This document shows positions 20,840 to 32,394 of a DNA stretch of 60,000 nucleotides, piece by piece. Each line of letters opens with the position of its first letter. The first letter of the stretch is position 1. Origin of the DNA: Takakia lepidozioides. Taxonomy: Eukaryota; Streptophyta; Takakiopsida; Takakiales; Takakiaceae. The DNA is taken from assembly GCA_030704615.1 (NCBI GenBank), contig CM060732.1, positions 17,052,001-17,112,000 of the forward strand. The letters run 5' to 3'. Below the pieces are notes generated by a model that did no database searches, was not told the origin of the DNA, and saw only the letters and a program-made list of their open reading frames with translations. The translations under genes and the position numbers were made by a program.

Positions 20840-23814
20840 ATGAAGCCCTTGGTATACGGCAATCCCGAACACTGTCAGTGCCACTGGTAGTATTGAGTGC
20901 AACCTATGTGAATTAAAGCTTTCTTATCGTAAGGATCGGTTGCTCGCTCACTCGGCTATAAAGGTGTGAAGAGCGCTGGGGTGGGTTTATGCCCTAAAGC
21001 ATCTATGCGGGTAAAAAGCCATTTTGCCCAGTGTGGAGGCAATATTCCAATGTCTTTGGATCTGGACATAACCTCTGAGCAGAACACTCCATCTTCCCGT
21101 TAGGATGCCCTGATTAGTACCCAGGGCGACTCTTGTGAGGCTTCGGGTGTCATTGGACAAGTGGGTTGTGCCGGAGCAACACCTACTTCAACACCTCGTT
21201 CTACCCCTACACTTCAACGGAGTAGAGGATTACGGCAGCAATCCATGCAGGAAGGTCTTAACTTGTCTGCGAAAAGACAGTTGGATAAAAAATGGGCGCA
21301 GTTTTTCTTCGAGGCCAACATACCATTTAATGTGGCAAGGCTTCCGGCATTTGTTTCTGCTGTTAGAGCAACCTCGGAGTCCAGATCCACGTACGTGCCT
21401 CCGACTTATCACAATCTCCGCACAGGATTGCTAGAAGACGCCATGACCGAGCTTACCCAAAAGGTCAACGATAGGACGGGCGAGTATATCAAAAAATATG
21501 GAAGCACTATATGTGCCGATGGTTAGAGTTTTGTCACAAACAGACCGTTGTTCAATGTCATGCTCGTATGTCCAGCTGGGGAACAATTCTTGGGATCGGT
21601 CGACACTAGAGGCGAGAAGAAAGATGGACGTTATCAATGTCAACTATTGACGGACTTCATCGAACAGGTCGGAAGTGATAGAATCGTGCAAATATGCACA
21701 GACAATGTCGCTAACATGAGAAACACTGCAGACATGTTGTTGGTACGTTATCCTTATATGTACTATCAAGGTTGTGCTGCTCATATCCTTGACCTCATTT
21801 TGGAAGATTGGGGAAAAGAACAGTGGGAGAAACAACTTGTCAAGCGAGCGAAGACTGTTGTGTCGTTCATCCGCACACACCACATCTCTTTGGCAATATA
21901 TAGGAGGCACGAACCCAAATTCAGCCTCCGCAATCCAGACGAAACTTGTTTTGTCACTAACTTCTTGATGGTGGATCGGTTGGTGACGGTGAAGAGCAGT
22001 CTGGAGCACACCATCATCAATCCTCAATGGGATGCATATACACGGACATTGCAGGACTCCCGAAAAGCCAAGTCATTGGGCAAAATTCGAAAAATTCGAA
22101 ATAGCATTCGCTGTTATGATTTATGGAAGAAATGTGAAAACTTTGTTTATATGGTTGAGCCGGTGTTAATCGTCTTGCGGGAGTTTGATGGAAAGCAACC
22201 AGTAATGGGCAAGGCATGGTTACTAATGCAAAATCTTGAGAAGCACGTCCAATCTTTGAGGCATCCTCCCTTCTCCTTGGAACCTGAACTTGCGGACAGT
22301 GCTGAGGATGCATTTTACGACCGTCGTTCGATGGTTCGAACGGACTTGCATTATGCGGGGGCTTTGCTCAATCCATTCTTGCTCGACAATACCATGCTCC
22401 GAGACGACGCTGATGCCAAGGCCGGCCTCGTGCGAGTGCTCATGCGACTGGCTCCGCCGAACCATGCAGAGAGAGCTATATCCGAGTACCAATGCTTCTC
22501 AGATCGCCGCGACCCTTTTGAGGACATGCCGGATCCAAAAGAGCTCAATAGGTTGCCACATGAATGGTGGGATCTGATTGGAGCTAGAGCAAGAACATTG
22601 GCTCTCATTGCGAAGCGTATTCTTGCTCAAGTGTGATCTGCCTCATCTTGCGAACGCAATTGGAGCAGTTACTCGTTTGTTCACAACAAGATTTGCAACA
22701 GATTGAATCCCGCGAGGGCTGACAAATTGGTGTATGTGTATACCAATTGCCGACTGCTACGTGAGAGGGTAGCAGATGATGCTGCAGCATGGTATGAGAG
22801 GAATTTGCATTCCGAAGACTCTGCTTCTGAGGCTGATTCGATGAGTGACGATACTGAGCCTCAGAGAGAATCATCTCAGAGGGAATCATCTGTCTCCGAT
22901 AGTGAAGATGGATCCGATGATGCTCCTGAAAATGCGTATGACCCGTTTACATTCACAGAGGAGGATGTTTATATCCAGCCGATCTTTGATGACATTTTCG
23001 AGGAAGTGCGTATCGCAGATGAAGGTGAAGTTGCAATTGTGTCATCCCCAGAACATGGTCCTCAAAATGAAGTTGGGGTCGACCCTCGCCCCCCACTACA
23101 CGGTGAAGCCACCGGTAGTGCCTCAATGGAGCTTAGGGATGATGTACTGTCAGGACCGATCGACGTACGCAACCCTGTTCATACAAACGATGGTGTCGAA
23201 CCCATTGTACAGTCGACGGGACGGGATCATGCCTCATCGATACGACCAGCTCCACCACAATGCCAAAACCGATCTAGCTCCCCATCAACACAGCGGGCAT
23301 TAAGGAGCAACAGGGTTGATCTGTTTTCCACACGCATGCATCATTCTGCTGCATTGGACCGGGCGGAAGTTGAAGCCTCGGATGATGACAACCTGCTACT
23401 ACAATTACACCTTAACCGACGTGTTGCGCAGCAGACCCGTGGTTCCTTACATGCCGGTCCATCTCAGGCAGTCCCCCCTCCGGTACCTCCTTCGATACCA
23501 CCTTCGATTGCGTCCCAAGTCCATAAACGACAGAGAACAGTCCAACCTTTTGTAGGCGATCGGCCCACAAACAGGCCAGATACCGTGGATGGTATTCAAG
23601 ACCGGAGTGGGAGTTGACCTCAGAGAGAACTAAATGTGGTTCGGGTCGCTTGCAGATTCAAAAGCCTGGACATATGAGGTCGGATAGTGAGGACGATTCC
23701 AGCACTGATCATGGCAACGGTGGAGAAGTCGAGGGTGACCCGGATTTTCAACCCATCGGAGCATTAGGATTAGGATCTTCTTCGTCCCGCCGTCGAAACA
23801 GTAGAAGGAATTGA
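20840..23814 (+). pseudogene. hAT transposase pseudogene with long acidic tail
   Basis: Order of parts: candidate BED-like finger split over frames (IECNLCELKLSYRKDRLLAH at about 20892; VKSHFAQCGG at about 21013); the WAQFFFEANIPFNVAR domain (21295); the DUF659-type core with TICADG and then SFVTNRPLFNVM; DNVANM and GCAAHILDLILEDWG; a WWDLIGARARTLALIAKRILAQ segment; and the hAT dimerisation signature SASSCERNWSSYSFVHNK with NRLNPARADKLVYVYTN. Two nonsense codons interrupt one continuous frame: TAG at 21524 where W is expected (ADGWSF) and TGA at 22634 just before SASSCERNW. After the dimerisation domain a ~330-residue acidic, serine/proline-rich tail continues, with a frameshift near 23614 and an RRRNSRRN end. 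That tail is much longer than usual for hAT. Confidence 0.88.
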
Positions 23815-24079
23815 AGCAAAACAGCTGTAGGCATGCATCCGCACTTTTTAGTGGACATGTTTATATTTTTGTACTGAAGTAATATCAATGTGATCATTGT
23901 CACTATGAGTATTTGTATTGCTGTTGTGTATGTGTTGGAAAATAAAATATGTTGCCCATATGTATACCAGCCAAAATGTCGGCCAAATGCACCGTCACTT
24001 GCTCATGTTTGTGTTCGGTGATTTGCTTGTGGAATGGAGAACAATTGTGCCATGCTTCCAACTGTGCATTTTTTATTTA

Positions 24080-24215
24080 TTTAAATGGACCGACCGCCAA
24101 GGTGGCGGTCGCTTCTACTAAGTGTGACCTGCGCATGGAGCGAGGAGTGAGGCGGGGGGGAGGATGGCATATAAGCTCCGGGACATTCTCCCCTCACTTC
24201 GCTTGAAGTTTTTTT
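24080..24215 (+). promoter_or_regulatory. Promoter-like block, copy 1
   Basis: CGCTTCTA...CCTGCGCATGGAGCGAGGAGTGAGG, a G7 run, GGCATATAAGCTCC and ATTCTCCCCTCACTTCGC. The same sequence of features (CGCTTCTA, CCTGCACGTGG, GAG.AATGAGGGCGGG with a long G run, ATATAAACT, ATTCTCCCCTTACTTC) lies at 25125-25225. The palindrome array is enclosed between these two copies. Confidence 0.55.
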
Positions 24216-25130
24216 TTGTTTTTATAAATGGAGCGACCGCCATTACTGGCGGTCGCTTTTATTTTTTATTTTTTGGAAATGGGGCGACCGCCATTACTGG
24301 CGGTCACTTTTATTTTAATTATTTTGGAAATGAAGCGACCGCCTATGTTGGCGGTCACTTTTTTTTTTTTAAGTTTTTGAAAATGAAGCGACCGCCTATG
24401 TTGGCGGTCGCTTATTTATTCTGAATGTTTTGAAAATGAAGCGACCGCCTATGATGGCAGTCGTTTTTTTTTTATTTTTTTTTATTTTTAATGAAGCGAC
24501 CGCCTATATTGGCGGTCGCTTATTTATTTTAAATGTTTTGAAAATGAAGCGACCGCCTATGCTGGCGGTCGCTTATTTTTTTTATTTTTTTTTTAATGAA
24601 GCGACCGCCTATGTTGGCGGTCGCTTAATTATTTTAAATGTTTTGAAAATGAAGCAACCGCCTATGCTGGCGGTCGCTTTTTTATTTTAAATGTTTTGAA
24701 AATGAAGCGACCGCCTATGTTGGCGGTCGCTTATATATTTTAAATGTTTTGAAAATGAAGCGACCGCCTATGCTGGCAGTCGTTTTTCTTTTTTCTTTTT
24801 TTTAAATGAAGCGACCGCCTATGTTGGGGGTCGCTTATTTATTCTAAATGTTTTGAAAATGAAGCGACCGCCAATGCTGGCGGTCGCTTATTTTTTTTTA
24901 ATTTTTTTAAAATGAAGCGACCGCCAATGTTGGCGGTCGCTTATTTTTTTTTAATTTTCTTAAATGAAGCGACAGCCTATGTTGGCGTGCAGAAAATGGA
25001 GCAACTGCCTGTTGTGGCGGTCGGGTTTTTTTTTTTTTCCCGGAAAATGGAGCGACCGCCAGTTCTGGCGGTCGCTTATTTTTTTATTTTCTAGAAAATC
25101 GAGCGACCGCCAAGTTGGCGGTCGCTTCTA
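24088..25130. repeat. GCGACCGCC/GGCGGTCGC palindrome array 2
   Basis: About 20 units, consensus GAAGCGACCGCCTATGTTGG followed by CGGTCGCTTA, are separated by T-rich spacers containing AAATGTTTTGAAAATGAAGC. The period is about 58 bp. Central bases differ from array 1 (CTATGTT versus ATATT), while the arms are kept. The array lies between the 3' end of the hAT gene and the start of the RING gene. Confidence 0.9.
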
Positions 25131-25230
25131 GAAGATTCGCCCTGCACGTGGCTTGAGAAATGAGGGCGGGGGGGGGGGGGGGATATAAACTAAGAGAGGC
25201 TTATTCTCCCCTTACTTCCTCTTCACACAA
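25125..25230 (+). promoter_or_regulatory. Promoter-like block, copy 2 (upstream of RING gene)
   Basis: The last palindrome, a CACGTGG motif, a 14-base or longer G run, ATATAAA at 25183-25189 and a pyrimidine-rich leader occur in that order. The gene start at 25505 is about 300 nt downstream. Confidence 0.55.
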
Positions 25231-25504
25231 CTTCTGTGTGCGTGGCATTTCATTATTCCACGACACGTAGTCACGTGGAAAATGAGACCATTGGTTGGGT
25301 GGGGGGTAATTTTTGCCGCGATTTCTGTGAGGTCGTTGCAGAATGCTCCCATAGGCCCTCCTCGGGCTTCCAGGATCATTTTATTCTACAAAATTAGCTT
25401 TTATGAAGTATTTTGAGACCTACTCAAACCTACTTAACGGGGGAAGGATTTAGAGTTACGTCTTTTTAGAAAACCTCGTTTAGTGTTGCTCCGATTGTTG
25501 TAGA

Positions 25505-27843
25505 ATGGCAGAGGGCCAGGACGATGACCGTCATGGAAGAGATGACCCCAATGAACATGGACCGCCTCGTAAGAAAATCAAAGGGTCAAGGCAAGACTTG
25601 AATTGGGAAGTATTTGGTGACCCTAGCATACTAGCAGAAGAGGGCTGGGAGGATGTTCCGGAAGAGTTCCAGTGGCCGATGACGAGATGCAAAAAATTTG
25701 TGAAATGGTACCACATCAATCGATTGTGGCCTTTGGATAGCATGACGTGTAAATCCGAAACAATTACGCAGAGTCCAGGTCTTGCACGAACGATCATTTC
25801 CAGCATAGGGCGAATGAGGTGCATTGCACATTGTGGGGTCAACCTCTCTTAAAGGATCAAATCCCGTACACCTTGGCAGCCATGTTGTACGTGGAGGTCA
25901 TACTCTTGCGTCCAGTGAATTGGCAAACTGCTAGTAGGAGGAACGCAAGGTTGCTATACGATTTGGAGTACATCCCTGACACGTTCAGAATACAACCGGC
26001 TGCAACGTTAGAGGAACAACTGGCGGAAAGAGATCAGCGAATCAGGACCCTGCAGGACCGACTAGACTGACAAACACTGCGCATAGCCGAGTTGGAAGCT
26101 ACATTGCAAGAGATGCCTCCAAACAATGAAGGCACTGTTGTCCACAATGAGGATCGAACAAACGTCGTGGACATGGACGCGGAGTTTGCGATGCCCGATC
26201 GCAGTATTGATCTCATCATTCAGGAAGTTACGGACGTCCTTGCCCCTGTGGCCGATGAAACCATGGTTGAGGAACAACAAATTGCGGATGAGAGAATGAG
26301 GAAAGGAAAAGAACTAGTACTGGAAACCGGGGAATGCTCGAGGGTCGCCATTCAATCGGAGATGAACCCGATATTAGATGTCGACCGCGTTACAAAGGAG
26401 CGAGACATTGCCATGGCAACTGCATGGCGCTTGTCCAAAACGCTGGAGATTCAGGCATGGGTCCTATTGAATGGCGATTGGGAGAATTGGGTATAATGGG
26501 CAACCCATTTGGCCTCCAGAGAAGCACGGGTAGAGCGTGCACTGTCAGGCTTGCAACGTGTCACACGCATGTCGAACCGTAGCGTGGATAGCATTTATGC
26601 CAACATGCAAAGGTATAACAATCTCCGCATCGCATCAAGCGTGTTCGCCGAGTATACCAATTGGGCAGATGTGGAATCTATGTTCGATTGATGTGAGCAC
26701 AGAATTTCGGTGTCGAACATAAGCATAAACTGGGAATTGGAGATAGAGGAAGAGTGGGACACCACAAGAAGGATGACCAGCCACATCAAACCGGCCCAGA
26801 TGGAGGAGATACCACGAGGCGTTTTGCCGTCATGGATATCAGATGGCACAGTTTGTTCGATGTGTAGGAATCCATACGGCCCAGAGGGATGTCATGTGCT
26901 TGGATCATGTGGACATATATTCCATCTCACATGTCTTATCCCGCAAGCCTTGCGGACGAGCGATTGCCCAGAATGCCGTACACCAATCCATCGCCGTTTC
27001 TATGAGCTGGTGGGCTTGGATGATCGGATGCCCATAGGTTTTGAATACAATCGACACAACCTCCCATTGGATGGGCTACCATACATATTTCTGAATTGTG
27101 TGCATTGGGGCAAGAACTTGGTATGGGATGCAGACAGAGAGATGCATGGCATACATGCTGGAAACCCGGCATACATCAAAGATCCCCAGTATTTTTGGGT
27201 CACATCTGATTGGGAGATAACCATACATGCGGGAGATATTCAAGATTGGTGGGAAAGAGAGCAGTTTTGCCGCAATTTGGGAGGGCATTGGAGTCAAAGA
27301 AGATCCAGGTTTATCCGGCTCCCACAGGTTCCATGGGTGCTGGAGGAGAACGAATTGTATGACCGACAACCGATTGGGAGACATTTGTTGCTGTCCGAAC
27401 TGGAAGATGCTATAATATGTCAACGCCGAATGAATGATGCGTACGAGGTGGCTTATCATCGAAACAACACAATGATTAGGGACAGGGCCCGCGAGATGCA
27501 GTTGGAAAGTTTGAAAAGTACCATCAAGGCAGTTGTAGAGAAATGGAGGCGATTATGGACAGACCGTTATCATCGTGTTTCGGGGGCTGTATTGCCGGAT
27601 GTGGACGGCCTCGTTGCCGATTTGCATGCAGCCCGAGCACTTGTTCTCGATCCACCTCCGCCACGTCGTGAGGGTGAAGAAGAAAGTCAACTTTCGCCGC
27701 GAAGTAGGCGGATGCAGGCCAGAATTGATCACATGCCATTGGGCCCCTCTTTGACCATGAGATCACGGTCGCAAGCTCTGGCAATTGGCAGTGCAAATCA
27801 AGCCACAATTGCACATCCTCGGACAGTGACGACTAGGCTTTGA
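25505..27843 (+). pseudogene. RING-H2 finger protein pseudogene, transposon-linked
   Basis: N-terminal part: MAEGQDDDRHGRDDPNEHGP with a basic PRKKIKG patch, then WYHINRLWP. A frameshift at about 25755-25765 moves the frame from 2 to 1, after which CTLWGQPLL...LAAMLYVEVILLRPVNWQ continues. A coiled coil (LEEQLAERDQRIRTLQDRLD, broken by TGA at 26068) follows. Further stops are TAA at 26494 and TGA at 26689. The C-terminal 377 codons are open and hold a RING-H2 at 26854-26976: C-x2-C-x14-C-x-H-x2-H-x2-C-x10-C-x2-C (CSMC...CGHIFHLTC...CPEC). RING proteins are usually E3 ubiquitin ligases. A related fragment at 54370-54839 also sits beside a GCGACCGCC array, so the gene probably belongs to a mobile family. 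Confidence 0.75.
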
Positions 27844-28289
27844 ATGACTGGCAGCATAGTACATATACAATATGCATTTTTGTTGTACCTTGAATATTGT
27901 TGGAAAACACAGTGATGGCATTCCGCCAAGTTTGTATATCACCAATTTTGTTAATACACAATGCACATGTGCGGCACCTGCCAATTTCAATTGCATGAGC
28001 AGCGTTTTCTTCACATTTACACTCGTGTGATGGGGAAGAAGTAGTTCACCCTATAAACAAATTTACAATGGTGTCATATTTGGTCATGCCGTGTATATGG
28101 ATATTTGCAATGAACTCCGAAAGCTGGAGAACAAGGAAAATTGATGTTAACAAATAAGTTATAACGAGTTACGAACGGTCCTCTTCCAAACAAATTTCGC
28201 CTAGTCCCTGCATATTTCGTAATCATTTCGCAAAATCTATGATCTTTCTACGAACATACCCACAAAGTTCTCAAAGCACAAAATAATTT
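27844..28289. other. AT-rich spacer without recognised features
   Basis: Follows the RING gene stop codon. AT-rich, with no ORF longer than about 80 codons that looks genuine and no array. It may contain the 3' untranslated region of the RING gene. Confidence 0.4.
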
Positions 28290-30735
28290 CGATTGATCTC
28301 ATATTACATTGGGACGTATCAGAGGGTACATTGAACACACTGGCCAAGTTTCAAAGCGAACGAAAATCATTTGGATGGGCAACCATCCGTTGGCCCATTG
28401 AACGAATTTCGATTGATCTCATATTACTCTGGGGCCTCTTACATGGCACATTAAACATAGTGGCCAAGTCTCAAAGCGAACCAAAATCATTTCGATGGCC
28501 AACCATCCGTTGAGCCATCGAATGAATTTCGATTGATCTGATATTAGTCCGAGACCTGTGAGAGGGTGTCTAGAACGTGCTGGCAAAGTTTGGAAGCTAA
28601 CAAAAATGATTTGGATTGGCAACCATACATTCACCCGTTGAATGTATTATGTTGGAGGTGGTATTGCTTTGGGGACCTGTTGGACTGTGTTTCATGTGCT
28701 CACAATTTTTTTTTCATTCGGTTTTTCAATGGGGCGTGTAATGTAGCCATATGCAACGTGCGTGCCAAATTTGGGAGCGATCAAAATTCATTTGGACCCA
28801 AAACGACAGTTTCTTCCCTGTTTTGCACTCCAAACTAGATTTGTGTTCTATTTCATGCACTCTTCATAGAAAGTTTTGCAATAAAGAGCGAAAGAGAACA
28901 ACTTTTTTTTTTGGGAATTTTTTATTGGTCCAAATTTTGGCGGGGGAGTAGCCGTGGGATGCTGGAAGCCGCAGAACAAAATTAAGCCAAAAACAAAATC
29001 GATACGTGCCAGAAACCCCCACTGAAAGGCAGTGCAAACCTATTTATTGGCTTAAAATAAATTGAAATTCAATTAAATTGTGGAATGGCTTGAGGGGGAG
29101 CGCGTCGATGGGGAGGCAAATGATATATTCGTCTGTTGTGTCTCCGCACATGTGTCGCACACATGTTCAAGCACGTGCGGGCAAAAGAGGGGTTTCAACC
29201 ACATCCGTTCAGTGGGTGCAATAGCCGTGCACGCATTGCAGGATTTCTTTTTCGCATTGAACAAAAACCAGATGACAAGTGAACGCCTCATTGGACAATC
29301 GAACGATTTTCGATTGATCTCGTATTAAACTGGGACGTATCAGAGGGTACATTGAACACATTGGCCAAGTTTCAAAGCGAACGAAAATCATTTGGATGGG
29401 CAACCATCCGTTGGCCCAATGAACGAATTTCGATTGATCTCATATTACTCTGGGGCCTCTTACATGGCACATTGAACATAGTGACCAAGTCTCAAAGCGA
29501 ATCAAAATCATTTCGATGGCCAACCATCCGTTGAGCCATCGAATGAATTTCGATTAATCTGATATTAGTCTGGGACTTGTGAGAGAGTGTTTGGAACGTG
29601 CTGGCAAAGTTTGGAAGCTAACAAAAATGATTTGGATGGGCAACCATCCATTCACCCGTTGAATGTATTATGTTGGAGGTGGTATTGCTTTGGGGACCTG
29701 TTGGACTGTGTTTCGTGTGCTCACAATTTTTTTTTCATTCGGTTTTTGAATGGGGTGTGTAATGTAGCCATATGCAACGTGCGTGCCAAATTTGGGAGCG
29801 ATCAAAATTCATTTGGACCCAAAACGACAGTTTCTTCCCTGTTTTGCACTCCAAACTAGATTTGTGTTCTACTTCATGCACTCTTCATCGAAAGGTTTGC
29901 AATAGTGAGCGAAGAGAACACTTTTTTTTGGGGGAATTTTTTATTGGTCCAAATTTTGGCGGGGGAGTAGCCGTGGGATGCTGGAAGCCGCAGAACAAAA
30001 TTGAGCCAAAAACAAAATCGATACGTGCCAGAAACCCCCACTGAAAGGCAGTGCAAACCTATTTATTGGCTTAAAATAAATTGAAATTCAATTAAATTGT
30101 GGAATGGCTTGAGGGGGGAGTGCGTCGATGGGGAGGCAAATGATATATTCGTCTGTTGTGTCTCCGCACATGTGTTGCACACATGTTCAAGCACATGCGG
30201 GCAAAAGAGGGGCTTCAACCACATCCGTTCAATGGGTGCAATAGCCGTGCACGCATTGCAGGATTTCTTTTTCGCATTGAACAAAAACCAGATGACAAGT
30301 GAACGCCTCATTGGACAATCGAACGATTTTCGATTGATCTCGTATTACACTGGGACGTATCAGAGGGTACATTGAACACACTGGCCAAGTTTCAAAGCGA
30401 ACAAAAATCATTTGGATGGGCAACCATCCGTTGGCCCATTGAACAAATTTCGATTGATCTCATATTACTCTGGGGCCTCTTACATGGCACATTGAACATA
30501 ATGGCCAAGTCTCAAAGCAAAACAAAATCATTTCGATGGCCAACCATCCGTTGAGCCATCGAATGAATTTCGATTGATCTGATATTAGTCCGAGACTTGA
30601 TACATGGTATGTTGAACATAGTGGCAAAGATTGAAAGCAAACGAAAATCATTTGGATGGGCAACCATTCAATCGCCCATTGAATGAATGGGGTTTTGTCT
30701 TTGATTATACTGGGACCTGTTATATGGTATGCCCT
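28290..30735. repeat. 1.02-kb tandem repeat, about 2.4 copies
   Basis: Unit 1 is about 28290-29312, unit 2 about 29313-30332, unit 3 partial to about 30735; spacing between equivalent points is 1021 and 1020 bp. By eye the units are at least 95 percent identical, with small indels at homopolymers. Each contains three ~118-bp subrepeats (TTTCGATTGATCTCATATTA, TCAAAGCGAA, AAAATCATTTGGATGGGCAACC) followed by a ~650-bp unique part with ACACATGTTCAAGCAC. Similarity this high implies recent duplication or homogenisation. Confidence 0.9.
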
Positions 30736-31041
30736 TTGAAGCTCTTTTTGTAGTGTCTCCTGCCTCGTAATGCGGTGATTCTCCATGTCCACTTTATCCA
30801 ATATGTTAATATTCTCCACCTGGAACAGATCCACATATGTGTGCAGAAATCCTTAAAGAACAAATGACCATCTCAACTTTTATAAGCCTCATCCCCAGCT
30901 TCCAGTTTTGATGGTCATTTGGTTTTTTAAGTTTTATACGCATGTGTGGATATGTTCCAGATGAAAGATATTAACATTTGAAAAATAAGAGTTGGAGAAA
31001 CACCTCATTACGAAGCAAAAGACATTACAAAAGACCTCAGC
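30736..31041. repeat. Long inverted repeat 1 (arms ~130 bp)
   Basis: The left arm (30736-30870: GAAGCTCTTTTTGTAGTGTC, CTCGTAATG.GGTG.TTCTCC, ATGTTAATAT, CTGGAACA.ATCCACA, CAAATGACCATC) pairs with the reverse complement of 30912-31041. The loop is about 40 nt. Mismatches are scattered as in plant MIRNA-like or foldback hairpins. Confidence 0.75.
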
Positions 31042-31176
31042 ATGTTGAACATCTGGATAAAGAACTTTGCCCATCGTCACTTCAAAGTTCTAGCGCTTCT
31101 GAAATGATCACATGTTTGTTGGTGGAAGCAGATCTCGTAGGCCACATTGATCTCGTACCCATCAAAGACTCTCGTA

Positions 31177-31266
31177 GGCCACATGGAACGGTTCATGTGA
31201 TACATTTTCACAAATGCGATGTGATACATTTGTGAAATGATATCACATCAACCGTTTAATGTGGCC
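31177..31266. repeat. Long inverted repeat 2 (arms ~40 bp)
   Basis: GGCCACATGGAACGGTTCATGTGATACATTTTCACAAATG, given here only by its ends GGCCACAT and CACAAATG, pairs with CATTTGTGAAATG...ATGTGGCC after a ~10-nt loop. It is the second of four consecutive hairpins. Confidence 0.75.
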
Positions 31267-31330
31267 AATGCACGTCTTCCGCACCATGGCGGAAATGTTC
31301 GCCACTTGAAAACACAAACACAAATAATCC

Positions 31331-31714
31331 GTGTAAACAATATCAAGAATCATATGTACTGCAAGGTGTTTCATACTGCCGATGTTCATGTAGCAGAATT
31401 ATTTAGGAATCGTTTTGCTATTCCCATGCCAACAACATCAGGTCCACTGCGACTGCCATATTCCGAATTCCGTATCAGCCACCACGGACATGAAACCAGG
31501 AACTTTGCACAAAATCTCCAATTCATTCAATTTATGGTGGGCCATGGTTGCAGCTTGCAAGCTGGTCGGGGTGGCTGATACGTCCGTTTGAACATGACAG
31601 TCTCAGATGATGTTGGCATGGGAATAGCAAAAAGAGTACTACAGAATTCAGCTAGAGGAACAATAATAGCATGAAACACCTTACCGTAAATATGATTGTT
31701 GACATTGGTTGTGA
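31331..31714. repeat. Long inverted repeat 3 (arms ~150 bp)
   Basis: GAATCATATGTACTGCAAGG, TGTTTCATACTG, TTTTGCTATTCCCATGCCAA and GTATCAGCCACC in the left arm (31331-31493) match, inverted, 31565-31714. The loop is about 70 nt. Short frames occur on both strands with the same peptide pattern (KVFH...FAIPMPT), so the arms look like an inverted duplication of a once-coding fragment. Confidence 0.75.
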
Positions 31715-31777
31715 CAGCTCCAATCAATAGAGAACTCGCACCATCAGTTGCGCTCCAACAGCAGTACCGGTCCCCCG

Positions 31778-32317
31778 AGTAAATAAAATTCCGTTGTAAA
31801 TAATAAATTGCATATGCTCGAACCTCACAAATGTCATTTCAACAAAACCAGCCGTGTATTGTGGCACTGTTTGTAACTGCGAATGTTTCAATGTTTCTGA
31901 CAGGGTACTGAGAAAATGATATATTGGATCCATAGGAGTTGGACAACAAACGTTCCATATCTCATTCAACTGTGCGATACTACCATGAGTGGCATGGGTA
32001 AAAAAGTAATAGGTGTACATGCGACCTCCGCATGTTTAAGTAGAGACCTAGTATCAAACGTTCGGAGGTCGCATATGCACCTATTACTTTCCGATCCATG
32101 CTTCTCATGGTAGTGTCGCACAGTTGAATGAGAGGAGACGTTTGTTGTCTAACTCATACGAAACTAATACATCGTTTTCTCATAACCCTATCCGAAACCT
32201 TGGAACATTACAAATATAAACAGTGAGCCAGTACTCAAACCATTTATGTTGCGATGACAGGTGCCAGGGTCAAGCATATGCAATGTAGTATTTACAATGG
32301 GACTTTATTTATTACAT
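31778..32317. repeat. Long inverted repeat 4 (arms ~250 bp)
   Basis: The left arm (31778-32030) contains AATAAA, GTTGTAAATA, TTGCATATGCT, TTGGACAACAAACGT, CTCATTCAACTGTGCGA, TACCATGAG and GTAATAGGTG.ACATGCGACCTCCG. The right arm (32060-32317) is its imperfect reverse complement; the inner 60 bp are nearly perfect and the loop is about 30 nt. It is the largest hairpin of the cluster and ends just before the kinase-like gene. Confidence 0.85.
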
Positions 32318-32394
32318 GCACGATCAAAATTGAGTTATGTCTTCATAAAAGAACCATTGTACCGCCAGAAATGTCATATCTACGAGACTATGGT

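Noticed and set aside
24164-25094. Open frames with repeating EATAYVGG and KMKRPPMLAVA peptides
   Set aside because: They are translations of the GCGACCGCC array with T-rich spacers and have no independent support.
28331-30554. Repeated 60-codon frames SFGWATIRWPIE...
   Set aside because: The ~118-bp satellite keeps one frame open across short stretches, but stops recur in each unit and the peptide resembles no domain.
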